From positions 28,243 to 92,242 of the forward strand of contig NZ_JACIIU010000012.1 of assembly GCF_014205685.1 (NCBI RefSeq): 64,000 bases of DNA. The letters run 5' to 3'. A program made the position numbers and the translations under genes. Positions 9,365 to 19,790 of this stretch are shown here, in pieces. This DNA comes from Paenochrobactrum gallinarii. GTDB taxonomy: Bacteria; Pseudomonadota; Alphaproteobacteria; Rhizobiales; Rhizobiaceae. The notes under the pieces are model-generated. The model was not told the origin of the DNA, made no database searches, and was given only the letters and a program-made list of their open reading frames with translations. How positions within the stretch are numbered: position 1 is the first letter of the stretch; each line of letters begins with the position of its first letter.

Positions 9365-10456
9365 TCAGCGGCCGGTCTGGCCGCGATGGCGCAGATAATG
9401 ATCGGCTATTGCACAGGCCACCATTGCCTCACCAATCGGCACGGCACGGATACCGACACACGGATCATGACGACCTTTAGTCACCACATCCACTTCCTTA
9501 CCATCTGCATCAACTGAGCGGCGCGGCGTCAAAATGGAAGATGTAGGCTTCACTGCAAAGCGGGCAACTACCGGCGCGCCGGTTGCAATGCCACCCAAAA
9601 TGCCGCCGGCATGGTTGGAAAGGAAATGCGGATTACCATCCGCATCCACGCGCATTTCATCGGCATTTTGCTCGCCGGTTAAACGGGCAGCTTCAAAACC
9701 ATTGCCAATTTCAACGCCTTTAACTGCATTGACAGACATCAGATTGCTGGCAATATCCTGATCGAGTTTGGCATAAAGCGGTGCACCAATTCCGGCTGGC
9801 ACACCTTCAGCCACCACTTCCAGAATAGCGCCAACGGAAGAACCGGATTTGCGAATACCATCAAGGTAATTGGCAAACACTTCAACCGAACCGGCATCAG
9901 GTGTGAAGAACGGATTATTATCCACTTCATTCCAATCCCAGCGGCTGCGATCAATATCATGCACCCCCATGGCAACCAATGCGCCGCGCACTTTCAACCC
10001 CGGAACGATCTTGCGGGCGATAGCACCGGCGGCCACACGGGCTGCCGTTTCACGTGCTGATGAGCGTCCGCCACCGCGATAATCACGAATGCCATATTTG
10101 ACATCATAGGTGTAATCGGCATGACCCGGACGGTACTGACGGGCGATTTCGCCATAATCTTTTGAGCGCTGATCGGTGTTTTCGATCATCATCGAAATCG
10201 GTGTGCCGGTGGTGGTCATGGTCACGCCATCCTCACCCAGCATCACGCCCGAAAGCACGCGCACCTGATCCGGCTCGCGGCGCTGTGTGGTATATTTAGA
10301 CTGACCCGGTTTACGCTTATCGAGATAAGTCTGGATCTCTGCCTCAGTAAAAGTGATGCCCGGAGGACATCCGTCAACAACACAGCCCAAAGCTATCCCA
10401 TGGCTTTCACCCCATGTGGTAACGCGGAAAAGATGGCCGAAACTATTGTGAGACAT
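9365..10456 (-). CDS. aroC: Chorismate synthase
   Basis: 363 residues, typical length. The enzyme makes chorismate from EPSP with reduced FMN, the last shared step of aromatic biosynthesis. Signatures: [14 protein letters not shown] near residues 17-30, the [27 protein letters not shown] block near 107-133 with the FMN-contacting histidine, and [12 protein letters not shown] near 283-295. It starts at the ATG after a weak purine-rich site. No aromatic-pathway gene adjoins it. Confidence 0.97.
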   Translation of the reverse strand: MSHNSFGHLFRVTTWGESHGIALGCVVDGCPPGITFTEAEIQTYLDKRKPGQSKYTTQRREPDQVRVLSGVMLGEDGVTMTTTGTPISMMIENTDQRSKDYGEIARQYRPGHADYTYDVKYGIRDYRGGGRSSARETAARVAAGAIARKIVPGLKVRGALVAMGVHDIDRSRWDWNEVDNNPFFTPDAGSVEVFANYLDGIRKSGSSVGAILEVVAEGVPAGIGAPLYAKLDQDIASNLMSVNAVKGVEIGNGFEAARLTGEQNADEMRVDADGNPHFLSNHAGGILGGIATGAPVVARFAVKPTSSILTPRRSVDADGKEVDVVTKGRHDPCVGIRAVPIGEAMVACAIADHYLRHRGQTGR

Positions 10457-10752
10457 GTGTGCTGCCTGAATTATATGTGCCGGTACAATATGACTGAACT
10501 GGTTTTATGAAGCTTTTGCCTCAAGGTCAAACAAGCGACAATCAAATGCTGCCATTTCAGTACTATTTCCCTGATTTAACCCCGTTAAAACTCTCATTTT
10601 GACACAATATACAGGCAAACAGAGACAATCCAATCTACGACTAAAATTGAGTAAGTCGCTGGCACAGCAAAATGTTATCATAAAATATTCTGACCGTGCC
10701 GCAATGACCGAATCGCAGCAACCGGTCAGCAACACAAAAAAGAGGCGCAGAC

Positions 10753-11004
10753 ATGCAATATCTATTCGGCCTTGCCTTTATTATTGTATCGCTTTTCACC
10801 ACCAGCGTGATGGCAGAAGATGTCGAGGGTAAAATACGCTCCATCGATGAAGCCAATGAAACCATCACACTTGATGACAATAAACGCTACCAACTGCCTG
10901 ACGAGTTTGACTACAGCTTTATCAAACCGGGCATGAAGGTTATCATTCTTTATGATCAGGTGGATGATGTGCGCTATGTCACCGACCTGCAAGATGCCCC
11001 TTGA
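10753..11004 (+). CDS. DUF1344 domain protein, exported
   Basis: 83 residues with a cleavable signal peptide (hydrophobic core about 3-17, likely cleavage after SVMA at 22). The mature part has the VEGKIRSIDEANETITLDD pattern typical of DUF1344, a small beta-rich periplasmic family found mainly in Rhizobiales. Function is unknown. The 296 bp upstream (10457-10752) shows no other gene; a promoter is expected there but none is convincing. Confidence 0.85.
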   Translation: MQYLFGLAFIIVSLFTTSVMAEDVEGKIRSIDEANETITLDDNKRYQLPDEFDYSFIKPGMKVIILYDQVDDVRYVTDLQDAP

Positions 11005-11079
11005 TTGTGAGAATTTACATCACAGCTCTGCGCGTATGAGCGGCAGAGCTAACCTTCACATTTTTTAAAAGATATTTTC

Positions 11080-11529
11080 ATGGCAGCAATCAGCCAAGCA
11101 TTACCGGCAGAAGCCCAGCTTAGGCAAGATTTAAACCGTGTCGGCGCAGCTCAATTTACAAAGAATGATTATAAATCCGGCACGATCAGACATATTGTTC
11201 TGTTTCGCTTTAAAGCTGATGTGACAATAGCGCAGAAAGATCAGATCGTTGCAGAGTTTAAAAACCTGCAACAGCACTGCCTGCGCGATGGCAAGCCCTA
11301 TATTCAATCCATCTCTTTTGGCGAACAGATAAGCGGTGAATGTGTGAGCCAAGGCTTCACGCTTGGCTTTATTGTCACGTTTAACTCCGAGGGCGACCGT
11401 AATTATTATGTCGGAGAACCGCTGGTTCATAACCCGCAATTTTACGATGCCACCCATCACAATTTCAAAAAGCTGATCGACCCCTTGCTTGATATTCAAG
11501 GAGCGCTTGTTTTTGATTTTCGTGACTAG
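11080..11529 (+). CDS. Dabb (stress-responsive A/B barrel) domain protein
   Basis: 149 residues. After about 35 N-terminal residues comes the Dabb ferredoxin-like domain: GTIRHIVLFRFKADVTIAQKDQ, the FKNLQQHC helix, SISFGEQIS and the HNPQFYDATHHNFKKLIDPLL tail with its conserved HH pair. Dabb proteins are small dimeric proteins linked to stress or to polyketide cyclisation; the role here is unknown. No strong ribosome binding site precedes the ATG, so a later start near residue 30 cannot be excluded. It converges with the phosphatase gene. Confidence 0.8.
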   Translation: MAAISQALPAEAQLRQDLNRVGAAQFTKNDYKSGTIRHIVLFRFKADVTIAQKDQIVAEFKNLQQHCLRDGKPYIQSISFGEQISGECVSQGFTLGFIVTFNSEGDRNYYVGEPLVHNPQFYDATHHNFKKLIDPLLDIQGALVFDFRD

Positions 11530-11539
11530 TTAAAGAAAT

Positions 11540-12130
11540 TTAGTGCCAGCTCAGCTGGCCATTTTCCAGCTTCAGGATTTTATCCTGCGGAATCATCAGA
11601 TTGGCTGCATCATGGCCGTCCAAACCACCATAGACATGAAACAGTGTGCGAATGCAGCCGCCATGGGTCACGCAAACAGTTTTCTGATCAACAGTCGCAA
11701 TCCATTTCTGGATGCGCTCTGACAGCATCTGATAGCTTTCAGCAAATTCACCCGGCGGCACAAAGTTCCACTTGTCGTGGGCACGCTCATGGATGAGATC
11801 ATCGCGTTTTTTCGCGATATCTTCCAGCATAAAGCCCTGCCAGTCGCCAAAATTGACTTCCATCAGCAAAGGGTCGGTGCGGTATGCGGAAGGATCAAGC
11901 TCCATACCACGACGGATACGCTCCATCGTTTCGCGCGTTCTGCGCAAAGGGCTTGCAACAAAATCAAAACCGTCGGCAGTGCCGATCAGTTCTTTCAGCA
12001 TCAACCCGTTCCGGTCGGCCTGAGATCTGCCATTATCATTAATGTCGATATCAAGCTGACCCTGAACGCGTTGTGAAACATTCCAGTCAGTTTCGCCGTG
12101 ACGCGAAAAGTAAATAATTTCCCGGGTCAC
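11540..12130 (-). CDS. Histidine phosphatase (phosphoglycerate mutase-like)
   Basis: 196 residues with the catalytic RHGE motif at 10-13 (FSRHGETDWN), the ASPLRRTRETMERI element near 59-72, NFGDWQG near 94-100 and a second catalytic histidine in VTHGG near 154. This is the cofactor-independent-of-BPG branch of the superfamily: a broad phosphatase or a dPGM-like mutase. The substrate is not assignable. The gene follows fabI by 10 bp on the same strand, so they form one operon. Confidence 0.88.
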   Translation of the reverse strand: MTREIIYFSRHGETDWNVSQRVQGQLDIDINDNGRSQADRNGLMLKELIGTADGFDFVASPLRRTRETMERIRRGMELDPSAYRTDPLLMEVNFGDWQGFMLEDIAKKRDDLIHERAHDKWNFVPPGEFAESYQMLSERIQKWIATVDQKTVCVTHGGCIRTLFHVYGGLDGHDAANLMIPQDKILKLENGQLSWH

Positions 12131-12140
12131 AGCGACACCT

Positions 12141-12959
12141 TTAATCTTTAATGACAGAAATATCCGGAGCGTCGACAGCTTTCATGCCAACGACATGATA
12201 GCCCGAATCTGCGTGATGGACTTCGCCGGTCACCGAACGGGAAAGATCTGACAAGAAGTACAGACCGACATCACCCACTTCATCAATGGTCACGGTACGA
12301 CGCAGTGGTGCGTTATACTCGTTCCACTTCAGAATGTAGCGGAAATCACCAATGCCGGAAGCAGCAAGCGTCTTAATCGGACCTGCGGAAATCGCATTAA
12401 CACGAATGTTCTGCGGGCCTAAATCCACTGCCAGATATTTAACGCTGGCTTCAAGAGCAGCCTTTGCCACGCCCATAACATTGTAGTTAGGCATAACTTT
12501 TTCTGCACCATAGTAGGTCAGCGTCAAGATGGAGCCGCCGTCCTTCATCAGTTTTTCTGCACGACGCGAAATCGCTGTCAGCGAATAAACTGAAATCAAC
12601 ATGGTGTTGTTGAAGTTGGCTTCTGACGTGTCGACATAACGACCTGTCAGCTCATCCTTATCAGAGAAGCCGATAGCATGCACGACGAAGTCAAGCTTGC
12701 CCCACTTCTGTTCCAATGTTTCAAAAATTGCATCAATGCTGGCACCATCAGCAACATCACAATCGCCGCAAACAAATGCGCCCAATTCTGCTGCCAGTGG
12801 TTCTACGCGCTTCTTAAGAGCATCACCATGATAGGTGAAAGCCAGTTCAGCCCCCGCCTCATGAGCAGCTTTTGCTATACCCCAGGCGATTGACCGATTA
12901 TTGGCTACGCCCAAAATCAATCCGCGTTTGCCTTGCAACAACCCAGACTTTGCGGTCAT
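12141..12959 (-). CDS. fabI: Enoyl-[acyl-carrier-protein] reductase (NADH)
   Basis: 272 residues, a short-chain dehydrogenase-fold reductase doing the last step of the fatty-acid elongation cycle. The FabI cofactor loop GVANNRSIAWGIA is at 17-29, and the Tyr-x6-Lys catalytic pair Y159/K166 follows TLTYYGAEKVMPN. The start at 12959 has GAGG about 8 bases upstream and fits the family N-terminus; an open extension to 13070 reads into a hairpin and is rejected. It is followed closely by the histidine phosphatase. Confidence 0.96.
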   Translation of the reverse strand: MTAKSGLLQGKRGLILGVANNRSIAWGIAKAAHEAGAELAFTYHGDALKKRVEPLAAELGAFVCGDCDVADGASIDAIFETLEQKWGKLDFVVHAIGFSDKDELTGRYVDTSEANFNNTMLISVYSLTAISRRAEKLMKDGGSILTLTYYGAEKVMPNYNVMGVAKAALEASVKYLAVDLGPQNIRVNAISAGPIKTLAASGIGDFRYILKWNEYNAPLRRTVTIDEVGDVGLYFLSDLSRSVTGEVHHADSGYHVVGMKAVDAPDISVIKD

Positions 12960-13052
12960 ACACCGGTCCTCATCGAAATTTTTCACTACTTGCCCTATTG
13001 CACAGCTAGGCTCAAGGTTCAAGCAATGTGAGTGAAATGACATGAAAAAACA

Positions 13053-13090
13053 AATCCTCACGATCATCATTGCTGGTGATGATGAGGATT
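13053..13090. repeat. Hairpin upstream of fabI
   Basis: AATCCTCA and TGATGATGAGGATT form an imperfect hairpin (13053-13090) between the dnaJ-like terminator and the fabI start. There is no T-run. It may be part of the fabI leader or a repeat remnant. Confidence 0.4.
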
Positions 13091-13105
13091 CATTCCTATG
13101 AAATC

Positions 13106-13143
13106 CTTAAAAAATGCCGGTTCAAAGCGGAACCGGCATTTTC
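13106..13143 (-). terminator. Terminator after the CbpA-like gene
   Basis: A perfect 13-bp stem AAAATGCCGGTTC/GAACCGGCATTTT (13111-13142) is followed on the minus strand by a T-run. It lies about 100 bp after the DnaJ-type gene and before fabI. Confidence 0.85.
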
Positions 13144-13243
13144 CAAGGCACTATGATTTAGTTGAGTAACGTAATAAAACCATTCACTTTATAAATTCAA
13201 GCACAAGTTTGCGTGAATACTGCATGATTATTGCCTGATTTTA

Positions 13244-14140
13244 TTACGAGGCATCTGCTTTCTCAAAAAATGTTTTCAATGCTTCATCGCCGTTTTCTGG
13301 CAGCATCAAACGAATATGTACAAACAAGTCAGCATGTCCACCTGTTTTGACCGGTAAACCTTTGCCTTTCAAACGCAGTACTTTGTCAGAGCTTGACCAT
13401 GCCGGAATTTTAACCGCGAGACGTCCGGTCAGTGTTTCCACTTCCGCACGACCGCCAAGCACTGCCTCTTTAATGCTGACCGGTAGATCCAGATGCAAAT
13501 CACGACCCTTCACTTCAAAACGCGGATGCGTCTTGAATTTGACCGTCACCATCGCATCACCGGCGACACCACCCATGGGTTGCTCGCCCTGCCCTTTCAG
13601 GCGGATCACCTGTCCGTCTTCCACAAAGGCCGGTAACTTAATCGCCAGATTTTTGCCGTTCGGGAAAACAGCTTCAACCTTTTCGGCGCCCATCACCTGC
13701 TCAAGGCTCACAAAAATCGTGGCCGCAAGATCAGCCCCCTTGGCTGGACGACTGGCGCGTTGGCGTGCGCCACCAAATCCGCCGCCAAAAATCTCGCTGA
13801 AAATATCTTCCGCACCGCCAAAGCCGCCTGCTTGTCGGAAGCCACCTTGCCCAGCGCCCTGACGAAAGCCTGCAAACGGGTCACCACCACCGCCTCCACC
13901 AAAACCTTGATAGGCAGGTTTGCCTTCAGCATCAATCTCGCCGCGGTCAAATTGCGCACGGCGGTCTTTATCACCAATGATTTCATAAGCCTGATTGATC
14001 TCAGAAAATTTAGTCTGAGCCTGCGGATCATCTTTATTCTGATCCGGATGATATTTTTTCGCCAGCTTACGAAATGCAGATTTAATTTCTTCGGGCTTCG
14101 CAGATTTAGCGACGCCCAACACGCTATAGGGATCGCGCAT
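13244..14140 (-). CDS. DnaJ/CbpA-type co-chaperone
   Basis: 298 residues. The J domain (1-68) carries HPD at 31-33, followed by a Gly/Phe-rich region (about 75-130, with GGFGGA repeats). Then come the two C-terminal beta-sandwich substrate-binding domains ([28 protein letters not shown] and [17 protein letters not shown]). There is no zinc-finger cysteine cluster, so it is CbpA (type II) rather than DnaJ. It stimulates a DnaK partner. The start at 14140 is ATG with GAGGG 5 bases before; an in-frame GTG sits two codons upstream. Confidence 0.93.
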   Translation of the reverse strand: MRDPYSVLGVAKSAKPEEIKSAFRKLAKKYHPDQNKDDPQAQTKFSEINQAYEIIGDKDRRAQFDRGEIDAEGKPAYQGFGGGGGGDPFAGFRQGAGQGGFRQAGGFGGAEDIFSEIFGGGFGGARQRASRPAKGADLAATIFVSLEQVMGAEKVEAVFPNGKNLAIKLPAFVEDGQVIRLKGQGEQPMGGVAGDAMVTVKFKTHPRFEVKGRDLHLDLPVSIKEAVLGGRAEVETLTGRLAVKIPAWSSSDKVLRLKGKGLPVKTGGHADLFVHIRLMLPENGDEALKTFFEKADAS

Positions 14141-14274
14141 ATACACCCTCTCTCACGAATGATAGATAAAATAACATAGTTAAATCATATATGCGCATCA
14201 TAGCCGCAAAGTTCCAGATTTATTCTCCGAAACGCGTAAAAAATGACAGGTTAAGTGCAAATAAAGCGCAATAA

Positions 14275-14724
14275 TTACAAAGGTGCGAAGGATTTCAGCA
14301 CCCAATCGCCAGTTTTTCGCATGCAAGTTTCACCGCGATAGAGCGAAACACCGTTAAATGCCTGTCGTGATGTTTCAAATTCACGGCACAGACCATCCGT
14401 TTTCTGCACCTCAGAAACCTGATTAATCACGCCCTGACTGCCTGTATCGGGATTTGCCCATGGCACCGGTTTCATGCCCCATGTGTTGAAATCAAGTCCC
14501 GACACCACATTGCGGATGGCATTGCGGTCGGAAAGCGTTTCATTGTCCGTATCCGGCTGTTGTGAAGGTGTAACTGAACCTGTTATGGATGATGCATCAG
14601 GAACAGCACTTTCGATACTGACACCACCCATCGCGCAACCTGTCACAAAAATCAGGCTGCACAAGGCCACCCAACGATAGCATTTGGGTGCGATCGAAGG
14701 TACGAAACTTGTCTTTAACATAAG
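14275..14724 (-). CDS. Lipoprotein, RT0821/Lpp0805-like surface protein
   Basis: 149 residues with a lipoprotein signal: basic start, hydrophobic core and lipobox VTGC with the acylated Cys near residue 30. A Ser/Asp/Pro-rich linker follows. The C-terminal domain has [22 protein letters not shown] and [15 protein letters not shown], with two cysteines that could pair. This pattern matches the RT0821/Lpp0805 surface-protein family of alphaproteobacteria; function is unknown. A TTG start 7 codons upstream (14745) has a better AGGAA site, so the N-terminus is uncertain. It is divergent from pdxH. Confidence 0.7.
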   Translation of the reverse strand, partial: LMLKTSFVPSIAPKCYRWVALCSLIFVTGCAMGGVSIESAVPDASSITGSVTPSQQPDTDNETLSDRNAIRNVVSGLDFNTWGMKPVPWANPDTGSQGVINQVSEVQKTDGLCREFETSRQAFNGVSLYRGETCMRKTGDWVLKSFAPL

Positions 14725-14781
14725 GTGCGCATTACGGCTGACCAATGCGTTTCCTTTTTTTGGTGCGATAAAGGCGTGATT

Positions 14782-15402
14782 ATGAGCGATAGCAAGTTAA
14801 CGAATGGTGACTTTACGCAAGCTTCCGAACCATTTCAACTGTTTGGTGAATGGTTGAAAGAAGCAGAAGCTTCTGAACCGAATGACCCGAATGCCGTAGC
14901 AGTTGCAACCGTCGACGAAAATGGCATGCCAAATGTACGCATGGTTTTGCTCAAAGATTTCGATGAACGGGGCTTTGTTTTTTACACAAATTACGAAAGC
15001 CAAAAGGGTCGTGAAGTGCTTTTTGCCGAAAAAGCCGCCATGTGTTTCCACTGGAAATCCCTGCGCCGTCAGGTGCGCGTCCGCGGACCGGTTGAAAAAG
15101 TAAGCGACGCTGAAGCCGATGAATATTATGCATCGCGCGCCCGCGGCAGCCGTATCGGCGCCTGGGCTTCCAAACAATCGCGCCCGCTGGAAAGCCGTTT
15201 CGCCTTAGAAAAAGCGGTTGCTGAATACACTACACGTTATGCAATCGGCTCAATTCCGCGCCCCGCATACTGGTCAGGCTTTAGAATCCGTCCGACATCC
15301 ATTGAATTCTGGCATGATCGTGCATTCCGTCTGCATGACCGCGTGCAGTTTACGCGTCCTGACCCGGAATCAGATTGGCAATCTGCCCGTCTCTACCCGT
15401 AA
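14782..15402 (+). CDS. pdxH: Pyridoxine/pyridoxamine 5'-phosphate oxidase
   Basis: 206 residues, an FMN flavoprotein that oxidises PNP/PMP to pyridoxal 5'-phosphate. Diagnostic stretches: [22 protein letters not shown] (near 36-57), [17 protein letters not shown], the [14 protein letters not shown] block, [14 protein letters not shown], and the C-terminal RL-containing [11 protein letters not shown] / ARLYP end. The start at 14782 fits the family; the open frame upstream runs into the divergent promoter. A bidirectional terminator follows immediately. Confidence 0.96.
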   Translation: MSDSKLTNGDFTQASEPFQLFGEWLKEAEASEPNDPNAVAVATVDENGMPNVRMVLLKDFDERGFVFYTNYESQKGREVLFAEKAAMCFHWKSLRRQVRVRGPVEKVSDAEADEYYASRARGSRIGAWASKQSRPLESRFALEKAVAEYTTRYAIGSIPRPAYWSGFRIRPTSIEFWHDRAFRLHDRVQFTRPDPESDWQSARLYP

Positions 15403-15410
15403 AACGCAAA

Positions 15411-15441
15411 AAATTAAGCCGCTCAAATGAGCGGCTTAATC
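15411..15441. terminator. Bidirectional terminator between pdxH and ubiA
   Basis: A perfect 12-bp stem ATTAAGCCGCTC/GAGCGGCTTAAT with a 4-base loop, with A/T runs on both sides. It serves the convergent pdxH and ubiA; the ubiA stop codon lies inside the stem. Confidence 0.85.
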
Positions 15442-16439
15442 ACAAACCAAAGTGAGCCGAAAACAAGCCCTGCAAAAATCAAAAATCCGACAATGTGATT
15501 GGATTTAAACAAATGCAGGCACTGATCCGGATTATCAATATCCAGCACTCTGATCTGGCGGAACATATGCGCCGCTGCCGCAAGCAATCCGGCTAAAGCC
15601 GGCATCGGCACTTCGGCAACCGCAAAAGCTGCCGCAAAACAAATCAATGCACCGCCATAAAGCACAAACAAAGCCTGTTTTGTGCGGCTGCCAAACAAAC
15701 GCGCGGTTGAGCGTACGCCCACCAGCGCATCATCTTCCTTATCCTGATGAGCATAGATGGTGTCATAGCCGATGACCCACATGATCGAGCCGATATAAAG
15801 CAGCACGGGTGCCAGTGCGAGGCTGCCACGATCAGCTGCCCAGCCCATCAGCGCGCCCCATGAGAAAGCAAGCCCCAGCACAAATTGCGGCCAGTTAGTG
15901 ATGCGCTTCATAAACGGATAGGCTGCAACAATCGCCAGAGAGCCGACGCCCAACCAAATAGAAAACCAGTTGAATTGCAAAACAACCAGCAAACCAACCA
16001 ATGCTTGCAGAACCAGAAAAATCTTGGCTTGTTTGCGGGTTACCTGCCCTGACGGCAAAGGACGCGAACGGGTGCGATCAACTTGATCGTCTATATCCTG
16101 ATCCACCAGATCATTATAGGTGCAGCCTGCACCGCGCATCGCAATTGCGCCAATAGTGAACAAAATAATGTGCCAGATGGAAGGCAGGACACTCCAAACG
16201 CTTTCAACGCTTGTTGCATCCACATTGGCAAGCCCTGCGCCGGCCACCAAAGCGGTTGACCACAGACACGGCCAAAGCAACAACTGCCAGCCAATCGGGC
16301 GATCCCAACGTGCCAGCTGCGCATAAGGCCAAAGCGTTGGCGGAAGTATTTTATAAGCCCAGTGACCGGACGGCGCATCCTTAACGCGACCACGGACATC
16401 CCGTGATTGAATATGCTGATCTGCTTTTGATGACGCCAT
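15423..16439 (-). CDS. ubiA: 4-hydroxybenzoate polyprenyltransferase
   Basis: 338 residues, a polytopic membrane prenyltransferase attaching the polyprenyl tail to 4-hydroxybenzoate in ubiquinone synthesis; the polyprenyl diphosphate synthase is at 28.5 kb. The first Asp-rich motif YNDLVDQDID is near 108-117 and the second, DTIYAHQDKEDD, near 225-236. There are about eight hydrophobic helices. The start at 16439 (MASSKAD) has AGGA upstream; the frame is open to 16535 but that extension enters the purD leader. It is divergent from purD. Confidence 0.94.
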   Translation of the reverse strand: MASSKADQHIQSRDVRGRVKDAPSGHWAYKILPPTLWPYAQLARWDRPIGWQLLLWPCLWSTALVAGAGLANVDATSVESVWSVLPSIWHIILFTIGAIAMRGAGCTYNDLVDQDIDDQVDRTRSRPLPSGQVTRKQAKIFLVLQALVGLLVVLQFNWFSIWLGVGSLAIVAAYPFMKRITNWPQFVLGLAFSWGALMGWAADRGSLALAPVLLYIGSIMWVIGYDTIYAHQDKEDDALVGVRSTARLFGSRTKQALFVLYGGALICFAAAFAVAEVPMPALAGLLAAAAHMFRQIRVLDIDNPDQCLHLFKSNHIVGFLIFAGLVFGSLWFVIKPLI

Positions 16440-16597
16440 AATGCGATCTGTCCTGTTCAAAATTTTTAAACTTTTGCGGTTGAGCATACCAAAAGCATGA
16501 AAAATCTTTGCCTTTGGCCTTGCCCGTCTGCCCATTCGTCAATAGACAACCAGCAACATACTCTCTTATTACTGATCAAGCGAAGATGGAGCAAGTT

Positions 16598-17878
16598 ATG
16601 AAAGTCCTGTTGATTGGTTCCGGCGGACGTGAACATGCCTTAGCATGGAAAATCTCAGCCTCACCACTGCTTGATAAACTCTATTGTGCACCGGGCAATC
16701 CCGGTATTGCTGACCATGCTGAACTGGTTAGCCTCAATGTAGAAGACCACGATGCGGTGGTTGCATTTGCCAAAGAAAAAACAATCGACCTCGTCGTTAT
16801 TGGCCCTGAAGCACCGCTTGTTGATGGTTTGAGCGATTCTTTACGCAAAAACGGCATCCGCGTGTTTGGCCCTTCACAAGGTGCAGCACAGCTTGAAGGC
16901 TCCAAAGGCTTTACCAAAGACCTTTGCGCCCGTTTCAACATTCCAACTGGTGCTTATGGCCGCTTCAACAATGCGCCCAAAGCTAAAGCCTATATCCGCC
17001 AGCAAGGCGCACCAATCGTGGTGAAAGCTGACGGCCTTGCCGCTGGCAAGGGCGTGGTTGTTGCAATGGAGCTGGAAGATGCGCTTGAAGCAGTTGATGC
17101 CTGCTTTGAAGGGGCTTTTGGGCAGGCTGGCGCAGAAGTTGTCGTGGAAGCCTATCTTGATGGTGAAGAAGCAAGTTTCTTCTGCCTCTGCGATGGCAAA
17201 ACCGCTATTCCTTTCGGCACCGCACAAGACCACAAGCGCGTGGGCGACGGCGACACGGGGCCGAATACCGGCGGTATGGGTGCTTATTCACCAGCGCCGG
17301 TGATGCCTGCCGAAATGGTTGAGCGCACCATGAAAGAGCTGATCGAACCAACCATGCGCGGCATGGCAGAGCTTGGTCATCCGTTTTCGGGCATTCTCTT
17401 TGCCGGTCTGATGATCACCAAAGACGGCCCGCAACTGATTGAATATAACACCCGCTTTGGCGACCCTGAATGTCAGGTACTGATGATGCGCCTGCAATCT
17501 GACCTCTTGGAACTTCTGACAGCTTCTGCTGACGGCAAACTTGATGAAGTCAGCCCGACATTTTCAGATGAAACTGCACTGACAGTCGTCATGGCGGCCA
17601 AAGGCTATCCGGAAGCACCGCAAAAAGGCAGCGTGATCAAAGGCCTCGACGAAGCCGCCAAAACCGAAGATGTGAAAATCTTCCATGCAGGCACCGCGCT
17701 GAAAGACGGCAATCTTGTTGCCAATGGCGGTCGCGTTTTGAATGTGACAGCCACCGGCAGCTCAGTGAGCGAAGCCCAGACCAAGGTTTATGAAGCGATC
17801 GAAAAGATCGACTGGCCAAATGGTTTCTGCCGCCGCGACATCGGCTGGCGCGCCATTATCCGCGAGCAAGAGCAATAA
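16598..17878 (+). CDS. purD: Phosphoribosylamine-glycine ligase
   Basis: 426 residues, an ATP-grasp enzyme for the second step of purine synthesis (PRA plus glycine to GAR). [12 protein letters not shown] is at residues 7-18, GSKGFTK near 105-111, the ATP-grasp loop [15 protein letters not shown] near 141-155, and the metal-binding region [10 protein letters not shown] near 286-295. The start at 16598 has GGAG 6 bases upstream; an upstream in-frame extension to 16508 is not supported. A terminator lies 5 bp after the stop. Confidence 0.97.
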   Translation: MKVLLIGSGGREHALAWKISASPLLDKLYCAPGNPGIADHAELVSLNVEDHDAVVAFAKEKTIDLVVIGPEAPLVDGLSDSLRKNGIRVFGPSQGAAQLEGSKGFTKDLCARFNIPTGAYGRFNNAPKAKAYIRQQGAPIVVKADGLAAGKGVVVAMELEDALEAVDACFEGAFGQAGAEVVVEAYLDGEEASFFCLCDGKTAIPFGTAQDHKRVGDGDTGPNTGGMGAYSPAPVMPAEMVERTMKELIEPTMRGMAELGHPFSGILFAGLMITKDGPQLIEYNTRFGDPECQVLMMRLQSDLLELLTASADGKLDEVSPTFSDETALTVVMAAKGYPEAPQKGSVIKGLDEAAKTEDVKIFHAGTALKDGNLVANGGRVLNVTATGSSVSEAQTKVYEAIEKIDWPNGFCRRDIGWRAIIREQEQ

Positions 17879-17882
17879 GTTT

Positions 17883-17915
17883 AAAATCCCGCCCCGAAAA
17901 GGCGGGATTTTTATA
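17883..17915 (+). terminator. Terminator after purD
   Basis: A 10-bp GC-rich stem AAATCCCGCC/GGCGGGATTT with a 7-base loop, followed by TTTATA. Confidence 0.85.
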
Positions 17916-17996
17916 TCCCTCATAAGTAAAAACGCTCATTGACCCCTCTAAGCCCAGCCGATACTTCTATCACACGCATGACAGATGGAGGGCTTC

Positions 17997-19790
17997 ATGT
18001 ATCGCGCACCCGTCACGGATATTTTGCACACATTGCTAAAAGTCACCGGCACAAAAACCACCGGACTTGAGCAGGCATTGCAAGAAGAGCGCTTTGGCGA
18101 CCTAAGCCAAGATCTGCTCAGTGCAATTCTGGATGAGGCAGCGCGCTTTACTGAAAACCGCATTGTTCCACTGCGCCAATCAGGCGATCAGGAAGGCGCG
18201 ACTTTACAAGAAGCACACGTCACCACTGCGAAAGGCTGGAAAGAGCTTTATCAGGATTGGGCAGCCGCCGGATGGAACAGCCTGACCGGATCACCGGACT
18301 ATGACGGCCAAGGGCTGCCGGTGTCCCTCTCTGTTGCCGTCAATGAAATGTGGAATGCCGGATCACTTGGTTTTGCCATTGGCCCTATTCTCACCATTGG
18401 CGCTGTTGAAGCACTGGAACAACACGCAAGCCAAGCCATCAAAGACACCTATTTGCCCAAGCTGATTTCCGGTGAATGGATGGGCACCATGAACCTGACG
18501 GAGCCGCAAGCAGGCTCTGATCTTGGCGCTTTGCGCTGCCGTGCAGAGCGACATGATGACGGCACCTATCGTATTTTCGGCCAGAAAATTTTTATCACCT
18601 ATGGCGAACATGATCTGAGCGACAATATCATTCATCTGGTGCTTGCACGTCTGCCTGATGCACCGGAAGGTAGCAGAGGCATATCACTGTTTCTGGTGCC
18701 GAAATTTTTAAGTAAACAAGATGGAAGCCTCGGCCAGCGCAATGATGTTTTTTGTGCCGGACTGGAACATAAACTCGGCATACATGCCTCCCCTACCTGC
18801 ACAATGATTTTTGGTGATGGCAGCGGCGAAAGCAACGAAGCCGGCGCTGTCGGCTATCTGATCGGCGAAGAAAACCGCGGCCTTGCCTGCATGTTCACCA
18901 TGATGAACAATGCCCGTTTGCTGGTCGGTATCCAAGGGGTCGGCGTTGCTGAAGCGGCCACCCAAAAAGCCATAGCTTACGCCAAAGAACGTATGCAGGG
19001 ACGAAGCAGCGGCACGCCCTCATCCGCGCAGGCAGAAGCCATTATTGTTCATCCTGATGTGCAACGCATGTTGCTCACTATGAAAGCGTTGACGCAGGCC
19101 GCCCGCTCAATTGCTTATAATTGCGCCTTTGCGCTCGATATGGCCAATATGGCCGAGCCGGATCAAAAGAGTTTTTGGGAAAATCGGGCCAGCCTTCTCA
19201 CCCCGCTTGCCAAAGCTTTCTCCACCGATACAGGCGTGGACGTTGCATCCCTTGGTGTGCAGGTGCATGGCGGCATGGGCTATATAGAAGAAACGGGCGC
19301 TGCACAATTACTGCGTGATGCGCGCATCACACCGATTTATGAAGGCACTAACGGCATTCAGGCGATTGATCTTGTCACGCGCAAATTGCCATTAGAAGAT
19401 GGTCAGCATATTCACGGGTTTATTACTGAACTTTCCCAAGAGGCAGATGCTGCCGCGCAAGCCAAACGACCTGAATTGCAACAATGCGGCATCGCACTCA
19501 GTAATGCGATCAATGATCTGAAACAAGCCACAAGCTATTTGCAGAAATGTCTGGCGGATAAAAAAACAGATGATGCGCTGGCTGGTGCAACCGCTTATTT
19601 AAGACTTTTGTCACTGACAGCGGGAGCGGCCTATTTGCTGCGCTCAGCGTTAAGCGAAAGCCATGAAGCCCGCATTCATCTCAGCCAGTTTTTCAATGGT
19701 TATATCTTAGTAGAAACAATGGCGCTTAAACACAGCATCATTGGCGGCGCGCATATTTTGCAGGCCGCAAAAACAATTTTGAACGCTTAA
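17997..19790 (+). CDS. Acyl-CoA dehydrogenase, DmdC-like large form
   Basis: 597 residues, about 200 more than a standard acyl-CoA dehydrogenase. It starts with the MYRAPVTDILHTLL N-terminal extension seen in DmdC-type enzymes. The FAD-binding core has MNLTEPQAGSDLGALR (near 162-177) and FITYGEHDL, and the catalytic glutamate lies in PIYEGTNGIQAIDL near 448. A C-terminal helical domain follows. Such enzymes oxidise acyl-CoA or 3-methylthiopropionyl-CoA with FAD; the substrate here is unknown. The start at 17997 has GGAGG five bases upstream, better than the ATG at 17985. The gene converges with the DUF6101 gene, overlapping by 4 bp. Confidence 0.92.
   Translation: MYRAPVTDILHTLLKVTGTKTTGLEQALQEERFGDLSQDLLSAILDEAARFTENRIVPLRQSGDQEGATLQEAHVTTAKGWKELYQDWAAAGWNSLTGSPDYDGQGLPVSLSVAVNEMWNAGSLGFAIGPILTIGAVEALEQHASQAIKDTYLPKLISGEWMGTMNLTEPQAGSDLGALRCRAERHDDGTYRIFGQKIFITYGEHDLSDNIIHLVLARLPDAPEGSRGISLFLVPKFLSKQDGSLGQRNDVFCAGLEHKLGIHASPTCTMIFGDGSGESNEAGAVGYLIGEENRGLACMFTMMNNARLLVGIQGVGVAEAATQKAIAYAKERMQGRSSGTPSSAQAEAIIVHPDVQRMLLTMKALTQAARSIAYNCAFALDMANMAEPDQKSFWENRASLLTPLAKAFSTDTGVDVASLGVQVHGGMGYIEETGAAQLLRDARITPIYEGTNGIQAIDLVTRKLPLEDGQHIHGFITELSQEADAAAQAKRPELQQCGIALSNAINDLKQATSYLQKCLADKKTDDALAGATAYLRLLSLTAGAAYLLRSALSESHEARIHLSQFFNGYILVETMALKHSIIGGAHILQAAKTILNA

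Noticed and set aside
12960..13070. N-terminal extension of FabI
   Set aside because: It would add 37 residues not seen in the family, reads into a hairpin, and a good GAGG lies before the shorter start.
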